Source: Laccaria trichodermophora (taxonomy: Eukaryota; Basidiomycota; Agaricomycetes; Agaricales; Hydnangiaceae). Taken from it: a stretch of 64,000 nt of DNA. Below are positions 33,429-44,280 of the stretch, in pieces (the stretch's first letter is position 1; each line of letters starts with the position of its first letter). The DNA lies in contig JACTVC010000015.1 in the NCBI GenBank assembly GCA_018417955.1, positions 211,862 through 275,861 of the forward strand, given 5' to 3'. A program made the position numbers and the translations under genes. The notes under the pieces were generated by a model. The model was not told the DNA's origin and did not search any database. It was given only the letters and a program-made list of their open reading frames with translations.

Positions 33429-34715
33429 TCATTTTATGCTCGTAGAAAAGCTGAACATCACTGTCGTGTTTTTAGATAGCCACGGTAAGCACTTCCCCGG
33501 AAGCCCATCTAACTTGCTCTGCAAGATCTCACCAGCACCATAAAATGAGAGAACCCCGACCGCAATGTTAAGGGAAACGTGGCGAAGCATTGGGAATCCA
33601 TGTTTGAGTGCGGCGTCCAACCTTCCCCATTCAAAGGTCTCAGCGTTACAATGACCCTTTTGAAAAGCAACTTCCAGGGAAATTTCTTCAATCACGTTAT
33701 CGCGCCCGGAGAGACCTCTAAACTCCTCGCAGAGTCCATACAAGGGATCTCGATCGTCTTGAACAATGAGGTATTCAAGGCGCAACTTTCTCAAGGTTGA
33801 TAGAGACGAGGTGTTCATCAATGCCACGGCGAGACCTGCGTATCCGTTGATTAACCCGTTCACTGTAATTTGTGAGTGGGATGCATATGATATTCAGTAG
33901 GACGAATCCTTAGTGCATGCACGCGTACCAGTGTATTCAATAACTTTGACCTTTCGCGTGGCCCTGATCAACGTCTGGATTACCACCGAATCCTGCTCAT
34001 TCTCTGCCTTGACACTCAACCTCCGGATGCTACAAAAATCTAGCACAGGAGTGCCATTGGACCGTCTGTCTTTGAGAAGGTGAAGAACATGTTGGCCACT
34101 CCCCGAACTGAAAGCGAAAGATCGAAGCTGTGGTGCGGCTTTCGGGACAAAAACCTCCTCCCCCTGCTCATCGTCGTCGATTCCCACTGCAGAACCCGTG
34201 ACGCGAAGCAAAGTGAGGTCGACCAAGTTGACGCAAGGGAAGAAAGTGTTGATTGGGAAATCATGAATATTAGCTATTTCCAAACGAGAAATGGAGCCCA
34301 AGTGGATTAGACGCAGTAAAGCATCGCGAAACGGCTGACGTAGTGACTTCCACGATATAACACGGTCACGAGCTCCCAGCTCGAAAGACTGTACACGTCG
34401 AAGCCTCCCCAATACCCTCAAGACATCATCATCGTCGACATCAGGCGTGCAGATGCGGTATATAAAGTTCTGAACGTAATTTGAAATTCCTGGATTGGTG
34501 TCGAGAAGAGTGCCGAATAATGTGATGAGGCGTGGAAGGCTTCGTTGGGGATAGGAACGAGGAGTGATATGGATGGTTCGAAAGAGGCATTTGCGACACG
34601 ACGGGAGAAGTGATGAGCAGGCCTGTGAACATGATTTCAAGGCGTCAATGTCATCACTAAGAGCGTCGATGATTTCCTCGATGATATCGGGAGGTGTGTT
34701 GGAGAAGGACGCCAT
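33429..34715 (-). CDS. F-box-like protein, copy 1 (406 aa)
   Basis: Two exons: 34715-33929 and 33862-33429, joined across a 66-bp intron with GT/AG borders, giving 406 residues. The N-terminus (MASFSNTPPDIIEEIIDALS followed by DDIDALKSCSQACSSLLPSC) is an F-box-like helix set, the usual adaptor to SCF ubiquitin ligases. The rest has irregular leucine-rich spacing, as in the many Agaricomycete F-box proteins, and would bind an unknown substrate. The start is the ATG before SFSNTPP, shared with the paralogue. It lies 1.8 kb from the paralogue at 35221-36513 in the same orientation, a tandem duplication. The family assignment rests on pattern, not on a search. Confidence 0.82.
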
Positions 34716-34755
34716 GGATTGTCGTGGTGGGGGGAGAAACGTATGTAGAAGTTAG

Positions 34756-35220
34756 GTGAGTCACATCAGAAAAATCCAATGGTGCCTGCGGAACCATTAT
34801 AGTCACGTTACGTAGATGCCAAGATGCAATTGTCGTGCGCAGGAGAATGTTCCGAGGACGCGTTTCAAATACTGAATATAGATTTGAACATTATCAACCC
34901 CGACTCGACACTGAGAGAGTAAGACTCAAAAAAATCGAATAGAACCGGGAATGAATCTTGAAAAAAATGAAAAAAAAGCCTATACTTACATCGTCGTCAT
35001 CGTCGTCCTCTGAGAATGGCATTATTATTCTGTTAATAGGTCGCTGTGAATAAAATGGATGCAGGGTGGTCACAACCTTGCTGAGTGGGATCGTTGAAGG
35101 TGGTGGAAAGGATGTGCGTGACCTCTCAACTGAAACTTGGGAGTTCTTTGAAGGTCAATAAACGTGTATGAGACGGTCTCGGTTACGGTATAGCTTGAAG
35201 TAAGTACTAAGTAGTAGGAA
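34756..35220. other. intergenic region between the F-box paralogues
   Basis: It is the promoter side of copy 1 and the 3' side of copy 2. I see no gene. The stretch 35150-35220 before the stop of copy 2 resembles 33360-33428 after the stop of copy 1 (TATGAGAC(A/G)GT), so the duplication includes 3' flanking DNA. Confidence 0.6.
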
Positions 35221-36513
35221 TCAAGCCCATTCTATGCTCGTAGAAAAAGTGAACAATATTATCGTGTTTTTAGATAGCCACGGAAGGCACTTGCCCGGAA
35301 GCTCATCCAATTTTTCCCGCAAGATCTCCCCAGCATTATAAAATGAGGACACCCAAACTGTAATGTCAAGCGAAACATGGCGGAGCATTGGGAAGCCATG
35401 TTCGAGTGCAGCATCCAACCTTCCCCATTCAAGGGTCCCAGTGTTACACTGACAGTCCGTATCAACGAGAACTTCCAGATAAATTTCTTCAATCACGTTG
35501 CGCCCGGAGAGCCCTCTAAACGCCTCGGGGAGCCCAATCAAGGGGTCTTGATCGTCTTCATTAATGTCGTAGCTAAAGCACAACTTCCTCAAGGTTGGTA
35601 GAGATGTGTTCATTAATGCCACGGCGAGACCTGGGTATCCGGTGATTAACTGATCCACTAGAATTGGTGAGTGAAATACAATTGATATTCATGACGACGC
35701 ATTTTGAGTGCATGGATACATACCATTATATTCAACATCTTCTAGCTTCTGCGTAGCTTTGATAATTGCCTGGATGACCACCAAATCCTGCACATTTCGT
35801 CCCTCGACCGTTAACCTCCGAACGCTACCAAAGTCTAGCACAGGAGTGCCACCGGACCGTCTGTAGTTGAGAAGATGAAGAACATGTGGGCTACTCCACG
35901 AATCGAAATTGAACGATTGAAGCTGCGGTGCGGCGGCTTCCGGGACAAAAACCTCCTCCCCCTGCTCATCGTCGTGAATTCCCACTGCAGAACCTATGAC
36001 GCTAAGTAAAGTGAGATCGACCAAGTTGACGCAAAAAAATAAAGCGTTGATCGGGAAATCACGGATATTAGTTATTTCCAAACGGGAAATGGAGCCCAAG
36101 TGGATGAGGCGCAGTAAAGCATCACGAAAAGGTTGACGTAGTGTCTTCCACCCTATTACACGGTCACCAACTCCTAGCTTGAAAGACTGCACCCGACGAA
36201 GCCTCCCTAGCACCCTCAACACATCGTCATCGTCGAGATCGGGTGTACAAATGTGGTACACAAAGTTCTGAACGTGATCTGAAATTCCTGGATTGGTGTC
36301 GAGAATAATACCGAATAATGTGATGAGGCGTGGAAGGCTTCGTTGGGGATAGGAACGATGGACGATATGGATGGATCGAAAGAGGTATTTGCGACATGAT
36401 GGGAGAAGTGATAAGCAGGTCTGTGAGCATGCTTTTAAGGCGTTCATGTCATCACTAAGAGCGTTGATGATTTCCTCAATGATTTCCGGAGGTGTATTGG
36501 AGAAGGAGGCCAT
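35221..36513 (-). CDS. F-box-like protein, copy 2 (tandem paralogue)
   Basis: Exon 1 is 36513-35724 and exon 2 is 35657-35221, with a 66-bp intron at the same codon and phase as in copy 1. The product is about 408 residues and matches copy 1 along its whole length, including MASFSNTPPEIIEEIINALS at the N-terminus and LPGKCLPWLSKNT near the C-terminus. The frame is open further upstream to an ATG at 36594 (adds 27 residues), but copy 1 supports the start at 36513. Differences are mostly substitutions; both copies keep open frames and splice sites, so both look functional. Confidence 0.82.
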
Positions 36514-37253
36514 GGATTGTCTTGGTGGGAGGGAGAAACGACAACGCCGGCGTCCATGAAGCTTTGAAGAGCCAAACATGACCATCTTGCTCATCAGTCA
36601 CACACCTGTCATCGCCATCCGCCCACAAAATCTCCTACAATCTCTCACACAGAACGTTTCCTTCATGCTGATATTTTATTAATATCCCACGATTCCTTTT
36701 TCTGTTTTCAATCTTATATTTATACCTCAACCGGCGCACCGGGTGACCCGAATACGAGCACAAAGTGTGCGGGAGTGCTCATGTCTTGAAGGGGTATCTA
36801 GGGGCATCGTTGGTTCAATTGCAACTGAAGTCGGGATTTGGAACCACACAAAGTTGTGGTGGCGAAGTTTCCGCCACAAGGACAATTTCCCACCCACGGC
36901 GCTCTGTCACCTTCACCACTGGCACACAGGATGCGATTTCCCTGACGGGGAGCTTGATAGATGTCATGTGGATCACGGCAATTCATGCAAATGGATGAAG
37001 TATACTTAGCTATCTGGAGTGGAAGAGAATCAACCAGCTCCTTCTACAGCGGCCATAGTTCGGGCGTTCCGTGCCTTGTCCGTGTCCACAATATTAGCGG
37101 CGGCATGAATCCCTGTATTGTGACGTAGCATACTGCACAAGAAGCGTAGGTGGAGACAGTGCTTGGTGGGCAATATCCAGTGGAGGGGGTAGAGGTCGTT
37201 TGTCGTCGGAAGGGTTCGTCGCGGGCTACGGTATGCGAGTGCGATACCACCAG

Positions 37254-37431
37254 ACAAAGAATTGGCCTCTGAGGCCGTCTAAGGCCTGAGAAGCGTCAGG
37301 CCCGAGTCAACCGGAGCTATTCTTAGAACGACTCAGCCAGTGACAGGATCACCTCAGAGGCCAATTACCATCACACAAAGAATTGGCCTCTAAGGCCATC
37401 TAGCACTTGAGAAGCGTCAGGCCCGAGGTGC
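37254..37431. repeat. 121-bp spaced direct repeat with 15-bp inverted ends
   Basis: ACAAAGAATTGGCCTCT...GAGAAGCGTCAGGCCCGAG occurs at 37254 and again at 37375. The first copy starts AATTGGCCTCTGAGG at 37260, whose exact reverse complement is at 37352-37366. The unit therefore looks like a tiny 107-bp inverted-repeat element followed by a partial second copy. Confidence 0.7.
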
Positions 37432-37490
37432 AGATACGCCCACACTACCGCCAGGTGGATTCTTCCGCTGCACGGGCCTTGCATATGTAA

Positions 37491-37500
37491 GTATAAAAAG
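37491..37500 (+). promoter_or_regulatory. candidate TATA box
   Basis: GTATAAAAAG lies about 190 bp before the ATG at 37691, with CT-rich sequence in between, the usual shape of a fungal core promoter. This is inferred from position only. Confidence 0.4.
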
Positions 37501-37690
37501 CTTGCAGGTTGAAGCATGAATTTTCAGAGCTGGCCTCTCCCCAATTCCACACTTTCAAGTCAATCTCTCTTCGATAACTTCTCTGAACAAGTTGAGTACA
37601 TTCAATCTCGTTCCTTACTGCAGCCGTTGACCATGGACCAAGTCATCCACCAAATCGCCACCGGTCACCTACGTTTTCTAACTTTCTGCG

Positions 37691-38899
37691 ATGCACGATT
37701 GGTCTCGACTCCTCGCCGTTCTTTGCGTCAGTGGTCTTGTGGTATTCGGAGCTCCCGTCCCTCCTCCTGACAACATAGAAGAAGGAGACGTCTACAAAGT
37801 CAAGCCGAAGTTCTTTGAACAGGATGAGCACCGCCCCGCTAACGTTGTACGTACTACGTACCCTCACAAGAAAATCCGAATTGAAAACTAATGTTGAACA
37901 GGGTAATATTGGGGCTCATTCGGCTATTATGCTCACTACTCCGGATGGGAGTAACAAAGTTAAAGTTGCCCCCGTTTCAGTCGCCCATCCGGGAGATCCC
38001 CCAACGGTGCCAGCGAAAGAATTTGATCCCTTTTGGGCCGTAGACCAGGCGGGAAAGGGAGCGTCCCTTATCAACGCTGGCAAACCTAAAGTGGTCGACG
38101 CGAGCAACATCAGGCCATACAAAGATGTTCATACGCTCACACCCGACAAGCTGGCATTGCTGAAGGAAACCATCAGTATGTATCTATGTACCTCACCTCT
38201 AGGCGATGTTAACATCGTTCTTTTCAGATAAAAATTGCCCAGATGAGCCTCCATTGACCAGGAGAGGCCTTGCAGCGTAAGGACGTCGTGAAGTCTTTGC
38301 TAATTCGTTGCTAATTTAGATCTCCCAGTTGCGCGCTGAGGTCTAAAGGGGGACCCCCAAAGGGAGCTTCAAACAAGGCCGCGGGAGGAAATAAACCCGC
38401 ACTTCAGGCCGCGAAGAAACCTGTCGCCCAGAGCGCTAAGAAACCTGCCACCCAGAGCGCTAAGAAACCCGCCACCCAGAACGCGAAGAAGTCTGTCCCT
38501 CAGAGCGCGAGGAAACCCGTAGCGCAAGGTGCGAAACCTGCAGGTCAGGGAGCGAAGAAACCCGTCACCCAGAACGCAAAGAAGTCTGTCCCTCAGAGCG
38601 CGAAGAAACCCGTAGCGCAAGGTGCGAAACCTGCAAGTCAGGTAGCGAAGAAACCCGTCAACCAGAGCTCTAAGAAACCTGTCGCTCAAAGCGCGAAGAA
38701 GCCCATTACCCAGAGCGCTAAGAAGCCTGTCCCTCAGAGCGCGAAGAAACCCGTAGCTCAAGGCGCAAAGAAACCCTTAGCTCAAGGCGCAAAGAAACCC
38801 GTCGCTCAGAGCACGAAGAAGCCCATTGCTCAGAGCGCAAAGAAACCCGTCGTTCAGAGTAGGAAGCCGGTCAATCAAGGCAAGACGGGGAGGAAGTAG
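37691..38899 (+). CDS. secreted protein with lysine-rich AKKPVxQ octapeptide repeats (352 aa)
   Basis: Four exons, 37691-37846, 37902-38175, 38228-38276 and 38320-38899, have consistent GT-AG borders and phases and give 352 residues. The N-terminus MHDWSRLLAVLCVSGLVVFG is a clear signal peptide, with cleavage likely near GAP. Residues ~22-160 are a non-repetitive domain I do not recognise (DPFWAVDQAGKGASLINAG). The C-terminal ~160 residues are about 20 tandem copies of an octapeptide close to AKKPVAQS (variants PxQG, PTQN), very basic and free of acidic residues, ending GKTGRK. The polar repeat suggests a cell-wall-bound or extracellular polycation. The function is unknown. The repeat length (24 bp) makes copy-number change without frameshift easy. 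Confidence 0.8.
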
Positions 38900-39655
38900 T
38901 ACATACAGTTCATTTGTCATGTACAACCTGCCCAGCGAGTCAAATGACGACCTTCGTTTGTTTGTTGTGGATATCTTTCGTACGATCCAGTCTTGATCAG
39001 TCGACGTGCATACGTGGCATGTCCTGGGTGAACCCACTTGTAGGTGAAATCTGCAGCGATCTTGTCTGCAATCCAGAAGATAGGAATGGGGAGGGCGGCG
39101 TCCTACATCCCAACATCATCATGGAAATGTTCAAGTTGAGGTAGAGGGACCGTAGCGTCTACACGATGAACACATCAGCGCATAAGTATCCAAGTTGACG
39201 CTGAGTGACCCAAAGGAAGGAGAGAGCGGAGTGGTTTTAAAAATTTGATTACACAAAAACTCACCCGCAAGTTCCCGACGCCTGGATAAGCGCGACGCCA
39301 AGTGCACTCACTGTATACGTACATGAAGCTCAAGAAAATACGGCCACACCATCCACAACGCTAGCTCAATTCAAGCTTGACATGGCTTGAGTTTTAGATA
39401 AGGCTGCGACCTGTTCAGGTTGTTCGGATGTGGGTCAGAATATGTAGCAATAAGATGACGCGTATGCCAGAGCCGGTGGTTGAGGTCCAAGTGTAAGTAT
39501 CTTGTCGCAGAATCCTGCGTCTTCGCGGATTGGCCACACGATTGAGAAGAAAGTGAGCTTAGGAAACGAGTCAACAACAATCATCCATGTGTAGGGAAAA
39601 AAGTAAAGAGGTATATGGCAGAATAATATCACAAGAAAAAAAGTGAAAGCCAACA
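38900..39655. other. intergenic region between convergent genes
   Basis: It is flanked by the 3' ends of the repeat-protein gene and of the Vps74-like gene. I see no gene or strong repeat. Confidence 0.6.
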
Positions 39656-41069
39656 TCAAAGCAACGAATCAAGCTTACTCAACACCTCCAAAACAGCCAC
39701 AACAAGCTCAAACCCAACATCCTCATCCCCACCAACCATCTCCTTCTTAACCTCCTGTACAAGTCCCAAAATCGATTCTCTCCCATCCCCGCCCGCGCTC
39801 GTCCCTCCACTAGCGATCCTCGACGCATGCCTCCGTCTCCCCGCAGGCGTCACTCCAGATAAGTTAGAAGAGGAAGAGGAGGAAGAAGAAGACCCCAAAG
39901 GCCAAACAACAAACTCCCCCAAAAGCTCATCACACCTCCCAAACGCCGCCTCCCTCTCCTCATACCCCAGCCTCCCAAACGCATTATCAAGCACACTAGC
40001 CGTATACGCCGCACACACCAAACACACCGCCCTCATAACCCTACACTGCGTTCCCTCTTTATCCAGTGCTCGTTCGGGTACTGCAGAGGTGGTGGATGTC
40101 AATAAAGAGACGACGCGCGTTATCAGAGATTCCTTTGTGCGAATGTCGGAGAGGGGGTGTGTGGCCATGTCGAAGAGGAGGAAGTTTCGTTTTTCGGTGC
40201 GGAGGACGCCTTTGTCTACTAGCCCTTTTGCGAGGCGTTCACGGACTTGTTTTAGTTGGAACCCGATTTTGAGGACGTTCCATGTTTCGCCTGTCGACTG
40301 CGTTAGCGGGGGACGACGGAAGTGGCTACGACTGACCGCTCATAAGATCGATCCAAGCATTAACGCCCATCCTTTCTACTTCCTCTTGAGCCTTCATCAT
40401 CCTCAGTGCTTCATCTAAAATCGTTTCTCCTGTTTGACGGTCATCCACTACTTCGATTATACGTTCTGCCAAGGGGAGACGACGTCTGTTTGGGTCTCGG
40501 ACGAGGGCGATGCGTCGGCGGAGGGCGAGCTCGATGAGGATGCAGCCTCGGAGGGCGTAGGATATGTTGTCGTTCCAAAAGGAGAGGTAGCCCTTTGATG
40601 TAGAAAGGGGTTGGCGTTGGTTAGTTGGGTGTGTGGGAACCAAGGGAAGGGAGGGGAAGGGAAGGGAAGAGAACGAACCTGCTTATCCTTAATCCCCAAA
40701 AGCAACACCTCCTCCATAATAGTCAACCTAGGCATCTTCCCCCCAATCCTAGCTTCCTCACCAGCATCCTGCGCCAAATCTCGCGGGTCAAACGCTACTT
40801 TACTCCCGCCCTCAAAAGCAGAGCCGGCATGTTGGACCCCGGAGCCTAACGCGATCTGCATCAGGCAAAACCCAAAAGGTAAGTATAGGTGACAGCTGAA
40901 CGGACGAACCTCCTTGGTGTGAAGTGGACGCATGTAAAGGAGGCGAATTCGTCCGACTTCCTCCGTTCAGACTGAGGCTTGGTGTACTGGTGTCGTCGTC
41001 GTCGGCTGTAGTGCCGGAAGAAGAGTGTCCGCCGACACGACGGCGGGATAAACCAGCTGTTGAGGACAT
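39656..41069 (-). CDS. VPS74: GPP34 family protein, Vps74/GOLPH3 homologue (about 405 aa)
   Basis: Exons 41069-40910, 40845-40679, 40592-40337 and 40290-39656 join in frame to about 405 residues. The first intron's acceptor is chosen by phase. Family hallmarks are the KMPRLTIMEEVLLLGIKDKQ start of the GPP34 domain; the GYLSFWNDNISYALRGCILI segment, with the Trp and Arg that bind phosphatidylinositol 4-phosphate in yeast Vps74; then DRQTGETILDEALRMM and a C-terminal helical part with RAVCLVCAAYTASVLDNAF. The family acts at the Golgi membrane, reading PI4P and retaining glycosyltransferases through COPI. The N-terminal ~85 residues are low-complexity, and a poly-Ser insertion lies near position 310 (around 39870). 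Its 5' end faces the Rab-like gene 144 bp away, so they share a divergent promoter. Confidence 0.93.
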
Positions 41070-41212
41070 TCTTCGTTCTCTTTTCCTTGCTGGCTGGTGG
41101 GCGTGTGACGAGGCGATGAGTGTCAGTCACTCCACTTTTACTTTTCACACTCCGCTAGAGGTGAGTGTGACTGTCTGAATCGTGGCTGTGCCCTTCATCT
41201 TCTTCCGTACCG
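41070..41212. promoter_or_regulatory. shared divergent promoter of Vps74-like and Rab-like genes
   Basis: Only 143 bp separate the two start codons, so both core promoters must lie here or overlap the coding starts. Both products are linked to membrane traffic, which makes co-expression plausible. This is inference from layout. Confidence 0.5.
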
Positions 41213-42463
41213 ATGCCTACAATAAAGCTCGTAGTGATTGGTGCTTCTGGCGTAGGCAAGACCAGTCTCCGAGGAAAGGTACGTTGCGTTTGTATTTGTG
41301 TTGAATTGAAAACGAGGGGGTCTGACGTGGTTTGGAAATACAGTACATCTCCGGCCGCTTTTCGAACGGGTACAGAGCGACTATCGGCGCTGATTTCATT
41401 ACGAAGACGGTTCCTCACCCAAGAAACCCAGACGAGTCAGTCACGTTACAGATCTGGGTCCATCTCTTTCTTTACTCTTTTTACGATCCTACACCACGAC
41501 TAACTTGCGTACTTTTTCCATTCACTTATATGCGCGCAGGACACAGCTGGCCAAGAACGCTTCTCGAGCCTCTCATCGGCATTTTTCCGCGGGGCAGATG
41601 CAGCGCTGTTGATTTTCGACGTCACTTCCCCCGAATCCATGCACGCACTCAAGAAATGGTGGAACGATTTCAGGGACAAGGCGCCCGTGGAGGACGGGGA
41701 CGTGCATGGATACTGTTGCGTCGTTGTGGGGAACAAAACGGATAAAAATAAAGCGGGTACCAGGCTCGTTGCGGAATCAGAGGCGTTGGAGTTTATCGAC
41801 GAGCTCGTTCCCCCTTTTGCCAAGTCACCCCCGCCGCCTGCGCAACAGCACATCATCATTCCACAAATCTCATTTCCGGCTGATGATTCGGATGCACTAT
41901 CCACACCGCCCCGCCCTATAACCATCGCCATCACACCCCATCAAGATTCCTCCCCAAAACACCAACACCGAACACCCCGCTCCACCTCCACCTCCTCCTC
42001 CCGTTATTACACCGACACAATAACAACAACACGAACATTCTACCACACCCCTTCCTCCTCCATATCCATCTACGAATCCGCACGTTCTTCCCCCGAACCA
42101 CTATCACCACCACCCTCAAGGCAACGTAGACTCTTAGGTCTCTCTTCTTCTTCCTCTTTATCGTTATCGTTATCGGGGAGCAGCGTAGCCACTATAACCC
42201 CCAGCCTATTCGCCCGTGAACGCGAACACGAACACCACGAGCCGGAACGGGGACCGAAGTTGTTCTTTACATCTGCAAAGACGGGTGAGGGGGTAGAAGA
42301 CGTTTTTGGGTATGTTGTCAAGAGGGTTGTGGGGCGGTGGGAGGCGGAGGCGGAGGAGGAGGCGGTGGGTAGGTTGAGGGATGAACGTGAGGAAGTGAGT
42401 GAGGCGATTCGGTTGGGGGAAAGGGAGGAGGTGGGGAAGGGGTGGAGTGCGTGTTGTACGTGA
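41213..42463 (+). CDS. Rab7/Ypt7-like small GTPase with a ~140-residue insertion (367 aa)
   Basis: Exons 41213-41278, 41344-41457 and 41540-42463 encode 367 residues, against about 205 for a normal Rab. The G boxes are present: GASGVGKT (10-17), the switch I Thr in YRATIGADF, DTAGQE (61-66), NKTD (125-128) and SAK (305-307). Between G4 and G5 is an insertion rich in Ser, Thr, Pro and His (about 150-290), including SSSSSLSLSLSGS. The C-terminus WSACCT offers a CCX-type geranylgeranylation motif. The GADFITK and AFFRGAD signatures resemble Rab7/Ypt7, the late endosome/vacuole Rab, but the overall divergence means it may be a lineage-specific relative. It regulates vesicle traffic by GTP-dependent effector binding, on membranes. 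Confidence 0.9.
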
Positions 42464-42769
42464 GTTAGATACCCTTTTGATCCTTCACTTTACTTCGCTC
42501 CCTACGTTACGCATATACTCTTTTGCGCATGCGCGATGATGATATCCTTATTATACCTATCTAGTTTAGTAGTTTTTGAGTTACCATTAGTCTACTAGTC
42601 CCAAGCACGACTCCTTTCCTGCGTTACATAGGGGGCGTCTCATTGAAGTATGTCCACACACATCATTTCCCAGATATACAATACCCCCCCTTCACTACAA
42701 CTACACATGCCTCTCCCAAATCTACCTTTTTGACTTGTACAAAGCTTCCCTCCTATTGTCAATTACAAG
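42464..42769. other. intergenic, 3' of the Rab-like gene
   Basis: I see no gene. The 40 bp before the tRNA (CCCTCCTATTGTCAATTACAAG) are shared with the two tRNA-derived copies at 61.2 and 62.8 kb. Confidence 0.6.
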
Positions 42770-42872
42770 TCGGGTATGGTGTAACGGTTAACATTGCCGC
42801 CTCTCACGAGCACACATGGTGACGTGTATATAAGTCTCGCGGCAGCTCGGGGTTCGATTCCCCGTACCCGAA
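42770..42872 (+). tRNA. tRNA-Glu (CTC) with intron
   Basis: The 5' acceptor strand TCGGGTA pairs with TACCCGA at 42865-42871. The D arm contains ATGGTGTAACGGTTA (A box), and the T arm GGGGTTCGATTCCCC (B box) forms a perfect 5-bp stem. The anticodon loop reads CTCTCA, anticodon CTC, followed by an intron of about 30 bp before the 3' anticodon strand CGGCA. Each stem closes without mismatch, so it looks functional. Confidence 0.85.
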
Positions 42873-43669
42873 CATGTGTTTCAGTGAAGACTCCCTTTTT
42901 AACTGATGCAGCTACCATATTAACAATGTTAATTCGAAAACAACAACTTCATTTCAAAGCTCGATATATAGGAAGGAGTCTAGCTAAACTAACCCAGATC
43001 AATTTAAATCTGATTGCGACTACTTACTAGAGGTTGACTTTGTCAACAAAACCTCGCGTCTGTATTTTAAATACATTAGTCAGGGTTCTTAGTACAACCT
43101 CGGCTTCAGCCAACAAAAAACTTTGAAAATGTACTAATTGAACTTGTCCTTCCCATCACCCACCGTTTGACCAAGGCTTATCTTAGCAGAATTTTATCCT
43201 TGTATTTTTTGTTTCTTCACAAGAACTCCATTAGATTGAATGAATATCTAGCTTGTCAAAGGAGCCGCTGCTCGTCGTCCGGCCTTTGGCCGACTCCTCG
43301 CAGCAGCAAAGAGAGTGTTTGGGCCATGTTTGCAGAAGAGTGGAGTATTTGGTCCAATATGAAAATATGACCTCCAGGAAGTGGGCCTTAAGCCGAAAAG
43401 AAAGACAATCCCGTCACGGCTGACGAAGGCGTGACGAGCGCAGGGTGCAGCCAAACAAACCCGAATCGGGGTCGGGTGAGAGATCGCGAATGATCTATCT
43501 GCAGATGCCAGAACGCGCGCCCATACGCGAAGCGAGCAAGACGCAAGCAGCACCCACTCTTGCCAAGGAGATCTCGCCCCACACGTACACGAAGAGAGCA
43601 CCACACAGGGCACGCGAGCCGCCAGTCCTCGCTCTCTCCTGCCCTCGCGGGATGTGAACGCCCCAAAGG
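42873..43669. other. gene-poor region 3' of the tRNA
   Basis: The first ~60 bp (CCCTTTTTAACTGATGCAGC) are again shared with the tRNA-derived copies at 61.4 and 62.9 kb. The part 43390-43660 is GC-rich with frames open on both strands (minus 43388-43780, plus 43445-43657), none of which matches a family I know. Confidence 0.5.
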
Positions 43670-44280
43670 ATGGACCGCAACAGTCTGGCACAGGTGAGAA
43701 CTGCGTTCACAGTGCTGGACAGGCTGTGGAGCGCAAACGAGGATCTGACATTGGACAAGCACTATGGACAGGGCACCCAACCAGGAACCGAAAGAGCGGA
43801 GAACATGGTAAGCCTTCTAATCCTATCCCAGATCCAGGATCCCAACCCTTCCTCCACCTGACCCTTGCACCATCAAGGCCTTTGTTTGATCTCTAAAACC
43901 CTGCCTATGCGGGAGCGTCTTGTGGGAGCTTGGAGCGTCTTTTTTACGCTTCTAGGCCCATCTTTTTGTACATCATTTACCTTTTGCCTCCAGCCAAAAT
44001 TTCTAGGAAACACTTCGTGCCCGAAAAAAAGACACTCCGACCTAGATCTACAGACGATCCCCCATCAGATCCCCCACGAGAATCTGGCCCTCTTCCTCGG
44101 CCTCTTTTTCAACATCACCTGTGCCCCCCTGTACTCCCCCCCACACCTGTGTCCCTCAATCACTGCAGTTTGCACCTCCTGTGAATACTCAAGCCTGGGA
44201 ATACACAAGGAGGTGTAGCTTGGGGGATGACATCTCTGGGGGAGACACAATTAAAAAACAAAGGACATATGATATTGTGG
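43670..44280 (+). other. possible exons of an unrecognised gene abutting the third palindrome
   Basis: ATG 43670 opens a coding-like exon (MDRNSLAQVRTAFTVLDRLW...) that ends in AACATG/GTAAGC near 43806. A Pro/Ser-rich frame follows at 43940-44190 (PPSDPPRESGPLPRPLF), and a last piece ends TATTGTG/GTAAGT at 44280. That final exon-intron border is the sequence amplified as the repeat unit of the left arm downstream. Gene structure and function are unknown. Confidence 0.3.

Larger units (their letters stand above)
36595..37690. other. 1.1-kb gene-poor region
   Basis: Short coding-like frames occur (plus 36743-37009; minus 37030-37257 ending NARTMAAVEGAG), but none can be built into a gene. The region 37254-37431 holds a repeated segment listed separately. 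The last 200 bp, with TATAAAAAG at 37492, is a probable promoter for the gene at 37691. Confidence 0.4.

Noticed and set aside
38369..39037. Minus-strand frames rich in LRALSDRFL-type repeats
   Set aside because: They are the antisense of the AKKPVxQS-coding repeat in exon 4 of the secreted-protein gene.
43388..43780. 130-codon minus-strand frame MGALSIVLVQCQ... as a gene
   Set aside because: GC-rich stretch open on several frames and both strands, with no known domain. The plus strand has better splice signals.
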